A stretch of 17,704 bases of DNA from contig NZ_LLZG01000056.1 in assembly GCF_001509475.1 (NCBI RefSeq), positions 1-17,704 on the forward strand, given 5' to 3'. The position numbers were made by a program, and so were the translations under genes. This DNA comes from Streptomyces regalis. GTDB taxonomy: Bacteria > Actinomycetota > Actinomycetes > Streptomycetales > Streptomycetaceae. Of the stretch, positions 15,538 to 17,704 are shown one piece after another. The first letter of the stretch is position 1. The number at the start of each line of letters is the position of its first letter. The notes beneath the pieces are model-generated. The model saw only the letters and a list, made by a program, of their open reading frames with translations. It ran no database searches and was not told where the DNA came from.

Positions 15538-16740
15538 ATGGCACGGACGCGCATACGGCGTCTGCGCCGGGCCGGTGGTCTGACCGCGGTGACCTGTGTC
15601 GCCGCGCTCTCGGCCACCACCATGCCCGCGCACGCCGCACCGGAGGGGCAGATACTCGGCGCCGGGGACCCCGGCGCCGTCAGCGGCAGTTACCTGGTGA
15701 CACTCAAGGGAGGAACGAAGGCTCCGTCGGCAGCCGGAAAGAGCCTCGCCGAGAAGTACGGGGCGAAAATCAGCCACACCTACGGCTCGGTCCTCAACGG
15801 CTACGCCGTGCGGGCCAACGAGAGACAGGCCAAGCGGCTCGCAGCCGACTCCCGCGTCGCCTCGGTCGTCCAGGACACCCGCGTGATGTCGGCCCACACA
15901 CAGAAGAACCCGCCGTCCTGGGGGCTCGACCGCATCGACCAGCGCAGCCTGCCGCTGGACAAGAGCTACACCTGGCCCGAGTCCGCGGGCGCCGGAGTGA
16001 CGGTGTACGTGATCGACACCGGCATCCGCATCTCGCACAAGGACTTCGGCGGCCGGGCGAGCTACGGCTGGGACTTCGTCGGCAACGACAAGACCGCGAG
16101 CGACGGCAACGGCCACGGCACCCATGTCGCCGGCACGGTCGCGGGCAGCAAGTACGGCGTCGCCAAGAACGCCAAGGTCGTCGCCGTGCGCGTCCTCGAC
16201 AACGCCGGCAGCGGCACCACGGCCCAGGTCATCGCGGGCATCGACTGGGTGACCAAGCACGCCAGGAAGCCCGCGGTCGCCAACGTCAGCCTCGGCGGCT
16301 ACCGCAACACGCAGCTGGACGCCGCCGTACGCAACTCCATCGCGTCCGGCGTCACCTACGCGGTCGCGGCGGGCAACGACGGGCTGCCGGCCAACCTGTA
16401 CTCCCCCGCGGCGGTGAAGGAGGCCATCACCGTGGGCGCCACCGACAAGACGGACGCGCGGGCGAGCTTCTCCAACTTCGGCTCGGCCCTGGACCTGTTC
16501 GCCCCGGGCGTCGCGATCACCTCCGCGTCGTACGCGAGCGACACCGGCAAGGCGACCTACTCCGGTACGTCGATGGCGTCGCCGCACGCGGCGGGCGTGG
16601 CCGCGCTCTATCTGGCCGACCATCCCAAGGCGGGGCCCGCACAGGTGTCCAAGGCCTTGGTGGCGCAGGCGGTGTCCGGCAAGGTCTCCGGCCGGGGGCT
16701 CGGCTCACCGGACGAACTCCTGCAAGTACCGGGCTCGTAG
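15538..16740 (+). CDS. Secreted subtilisin-like serine protease (S8, proteinase K type)
   Basis: The protein has 400 residues from the ATG at 15538, preceded by GAGGAGGGG at a normal distance. A signal peptide ([14 protein letters not shown], hydrophobic core, cleavage near PAHA-APEG) is followed by an inhibitor-I9 propeptide (about 50-112, from YLVTLKGG) that acts as chaperone and inhibitor. The subtilase domain has the triad Asp160 (YVIDTGI), His193 (GHGTHVAG) and Ser345 ([12 protein letters not shown]), with the oxyanion-hole Asn in AAGND. There is no extra C-terminal domain. The length fits the proteinase K/aqualysin group. It is a single-gene unit with its own terminator, lying between the two divergent glycogen-metabolism genes glgP and glgE, with no evident metabolic link to them. 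Confidence 0.95.
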   Translation: MARTRIRRLRRAGGLTAVTCVAALSATTMPAHAAPEGQILGAGDPGAVSGSYLVTLKGGTKAPSAAGKSLAEKYGAKISHTYGSVLNGYAVRANERQAKRLAADSRVASVVQDTRVMSAHTQKNPPSWGLDRIDQRSLPLDKSYTWPESAGAGVTVYVIDTGIRISHKDFGGRASYGWDFVGNDKTASDGNGHGTHVAGTVAGSKYGVAKNAKVVAVRVLDNAGSGTTAQVIAGIDWVTKHARKPAVANVSLGGYRNTQLDAAVRNSIASGVTYAVAAGNDGLPANLYSPAAVKEAITVGATDKTDARASFSNFGSALDLFAPGVAITSASYASDTGKATYSGTSMASPHAAGVAALYLADHPKAGPAQVSKALVAQAVSGKVSGRGLGSPDELLQVPGS

Positions 16741-16766
16741 CGGTCTGTTGTCGGCCAAGTGCAGGC

Positions 16767-16797
16767 ACCGGCCCCGTTCCTGAGGAACGGGGCCGGT
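16767..16797 (+). terminator. Hairpin terminator after the S8 protease gene
   Basis: A perfect 14-base-pair stem, ACCGGCCCCGTTCC (16767-16780) against GGAACGGGGCCGGT (16784-16797), has a 3-base loop and is followed by CTTGTGTGT. It starts 26 bases after the stop and insulates glgE from the protease transcript. Confidence 0.9.
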
Positions 16798-16968
16798 CTT
16801 GTGTGTAGACATACGCGTGAGTAGTTAACAAAGTGCCGGATTGCGTACCCGAATAGGGTGGGAAGGCTCCTCCGGTACACCCCACCTGTGCGCCCCCGGG
16901 CGCGCCCACGCAGGACCCACCTCCCCACAGCCATCCGCCCACCCAAGTTGACGCGGACAGGAGCGGTC

Positions 16969-17704
16969 ATGCCCGCCATGCACCACCAGTCGTCCTCACC
17001 CCCGACGTCCAGCACCGACGCACCGCGCGTCCCCCGTGCGGCCACCGCCGACACCGGACCGCCGGCTCGGGAGCGACCCTCCGCGAGCGACGCGGCCGTC
17101 GGCGTCGGGCGCATACCCGTCCTCGACGTCCGCCCGATCGTCCAGCACGGGCGCAGGCCCGCCAAGGCGGTCACCGGCGAGACCTTCGAGATCTCGGCGA
17201 CCGTGTTCCGCGAGGGGCATGACGCGGTCGCCGCCAATGTCGTCCTGACCGGCCCGGACGGCCGCCTCGGCCCCTGGACGCCGATGCGTGAACTGGCCCC
17301 GGGCACCGACCGCTGGGGCGCCACCGTCACCGCCGGCGAGCCCGGCCACTGGACCTACGGGGTCGAGGCCTGGGGCGATCCGGTCACGACCTGGCGGCAC
17401 CACGCCCAGATCAAGATCCCGGCCGGCATGGACACGGACCTGGTCCTGGAGGAGGGCGCGCGGCTGTACGAGCGTGCGGCCACGTCGGTGCCCGAGGGCG
17501 AGGGCCGGCCAGTGATCCTCGCGGCCGTCGAGGCCCTGCGGGACGAGAGCCGCCCGGCCGCCTGGCGGTTGGCGGCCGCGTTGACGCCCGAGGTGGATGC
17601 GGTGTTGGGGCGGTATCCGTTGCGGGATCTGGTGACGGCGTCGGATCCGTTGCCGCTGCTGGTGGAGCGGGAGCGGGCCCTGTACGGCTCCTGGTACGAG
17701 TTCT
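16969..17704 (+). CDS. glgE: Alpha-1,4-glucan:maltose-1-phosphate maltosyltransferase, N-terminal part (runs off the window)
   Basis: About 245 codons are present. The enzyme adds maltose units from maltose 1-phosphate to alpha-1,4-glucan, in a GH13_3 pathway linked to trehalose. After a Ser/Pro/Ala-rich extension of about 45 residues, the recognisable GlgE start is GRIPVLDVRPIVQHGRRPAK. It is followed by the N-terminal beta-sandwich domain (ETFEISATVFREGHDAVAAN, WTYGVEAWGDPVTTWRHHA, IKIPAGMDTDLVLEEG) and helical insert residues (DPLPLLVERERALYGSWYEF). The GH13 catalytic residues lie beyond the edge. ATG at 16969 has AGGAG 5 bases upstream; a second in-frame ATG is at 16978. In the upstream 170 bases TAGGGT (16854-16859) may be a -10 box, without a convincing -35. 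treS, pep2 and glgB usually follow in streptomycetes. Confidence 0.95.
   Translation, partial: MPAMHHQSSSPPTSSTDAPRVPRAATADTGPPARERPSASDAAVGVGRIPVLDVRPIVQHGRRPAKAVTGETFEISATVFREGHDAVAANVVLTGPDGRLGPWTPMRELAPGTDRWGATVTAGEPGHWTYGVEAWGDPVTTWRHHAQIKIPAGMDTDLVLEEGARLYERAATSVPEGEGRPVILAAVEALRDESRPAAWRLAAALTPEVDAVLGRYPLRDLVTASDPLPLLVERERALYGSWYEF

Noticed and set aside
14208..16808. Long + strand open frame crossing from antisense glgP into the S8 gene
   Set aside because: It spans the antisense of one real gene, an intergenic region with hairpins, and the wrong frame of another. The product is composition-biased with no domain.
16854..16859. TAGGGT as the glgE -10 box
   Set aside because: The hexamer fits TAnnnT, but no -35 lies at 16-19 bases. 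The nearest good match, TTAACA at 16825-16830, is 23 bases away, so it is not listed as a promoter.

Overview
The window reads as a stretch of Streptomyces (or very close actinomycete) chromosome. GC content is very high, third codon positions are almost all G or C, GTG and TTG starts occur beside strong GGAGG-type ribosome binding sites, and the proteins include a mycobacterial/streptomycete-type glutamine-dependent NAD synthetase and the GlgE-pathway enzymes of actinobacteria. I find no tRNA, rRNA, insertion sequence or CRISPR array.

Layout. (1) Bases 2-5582, + strand: the tail of one ABC half-transporter and three complete ones (called A, B, C and D here). They form two translationally coupled pairs, A/B and C/D. 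Each pair overlaps by 4 bases and has the same GAGGAGG site 7 bases before the second start. C has lost most ATP-binding residues but keeps an intact LSGGQ signature, while B and D have intact Walker motifs but degenerate signatures. This is the expected complementarity for heterodimeric exporters with one working ATPase site. A dispersed Streptomyces-type repeat seems to have been absorbed into the 5' coding part of D. (2) Bases 5637-7679: nadE, most likely starting at TTG, followed by a strong hairpin terminator. (3) Bases 8028-11964: two paralogous secreted thermolysin-family (M4) metalloproteases. Only the first has a C-terminal P/proprotein-convertase domain. Their upstream regions are otherwise different but share four short blocks, three of them with exactly conserved spacing, which suggests a shared promoter and activator module. 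(4) Bases 12059-12571: a small DUF1990 protein that may be translated from a leaderless mRNA. (5) Bases 12597-15215, - strand: glgP, an alpha-glucan phosphorylase with a perfect hairpin in its leader. (6) Bases 15538-16740, + strand: a secreted subtilisin-like (S8) protease. (7) Bases 16969 to the end: the N-terminal third of glgE.

How the genes work together. glgP (phosphorolysis of alpha-glucan) and glgE (building alpha-glucan from maltose 1-phosphate) belong to one storage-carbon network and flank the S8 protease gene. The two M4 proteases and the S8 protease are separate secreted nutrient-scavenging or developmental activities. The ABC cassette and nadE are probably independent of these. 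The least explained items are the shared upstream module of the M4 proteases, the duplicated ABC pair with complementary site decay, and the repeat inside the coding region of gene D.
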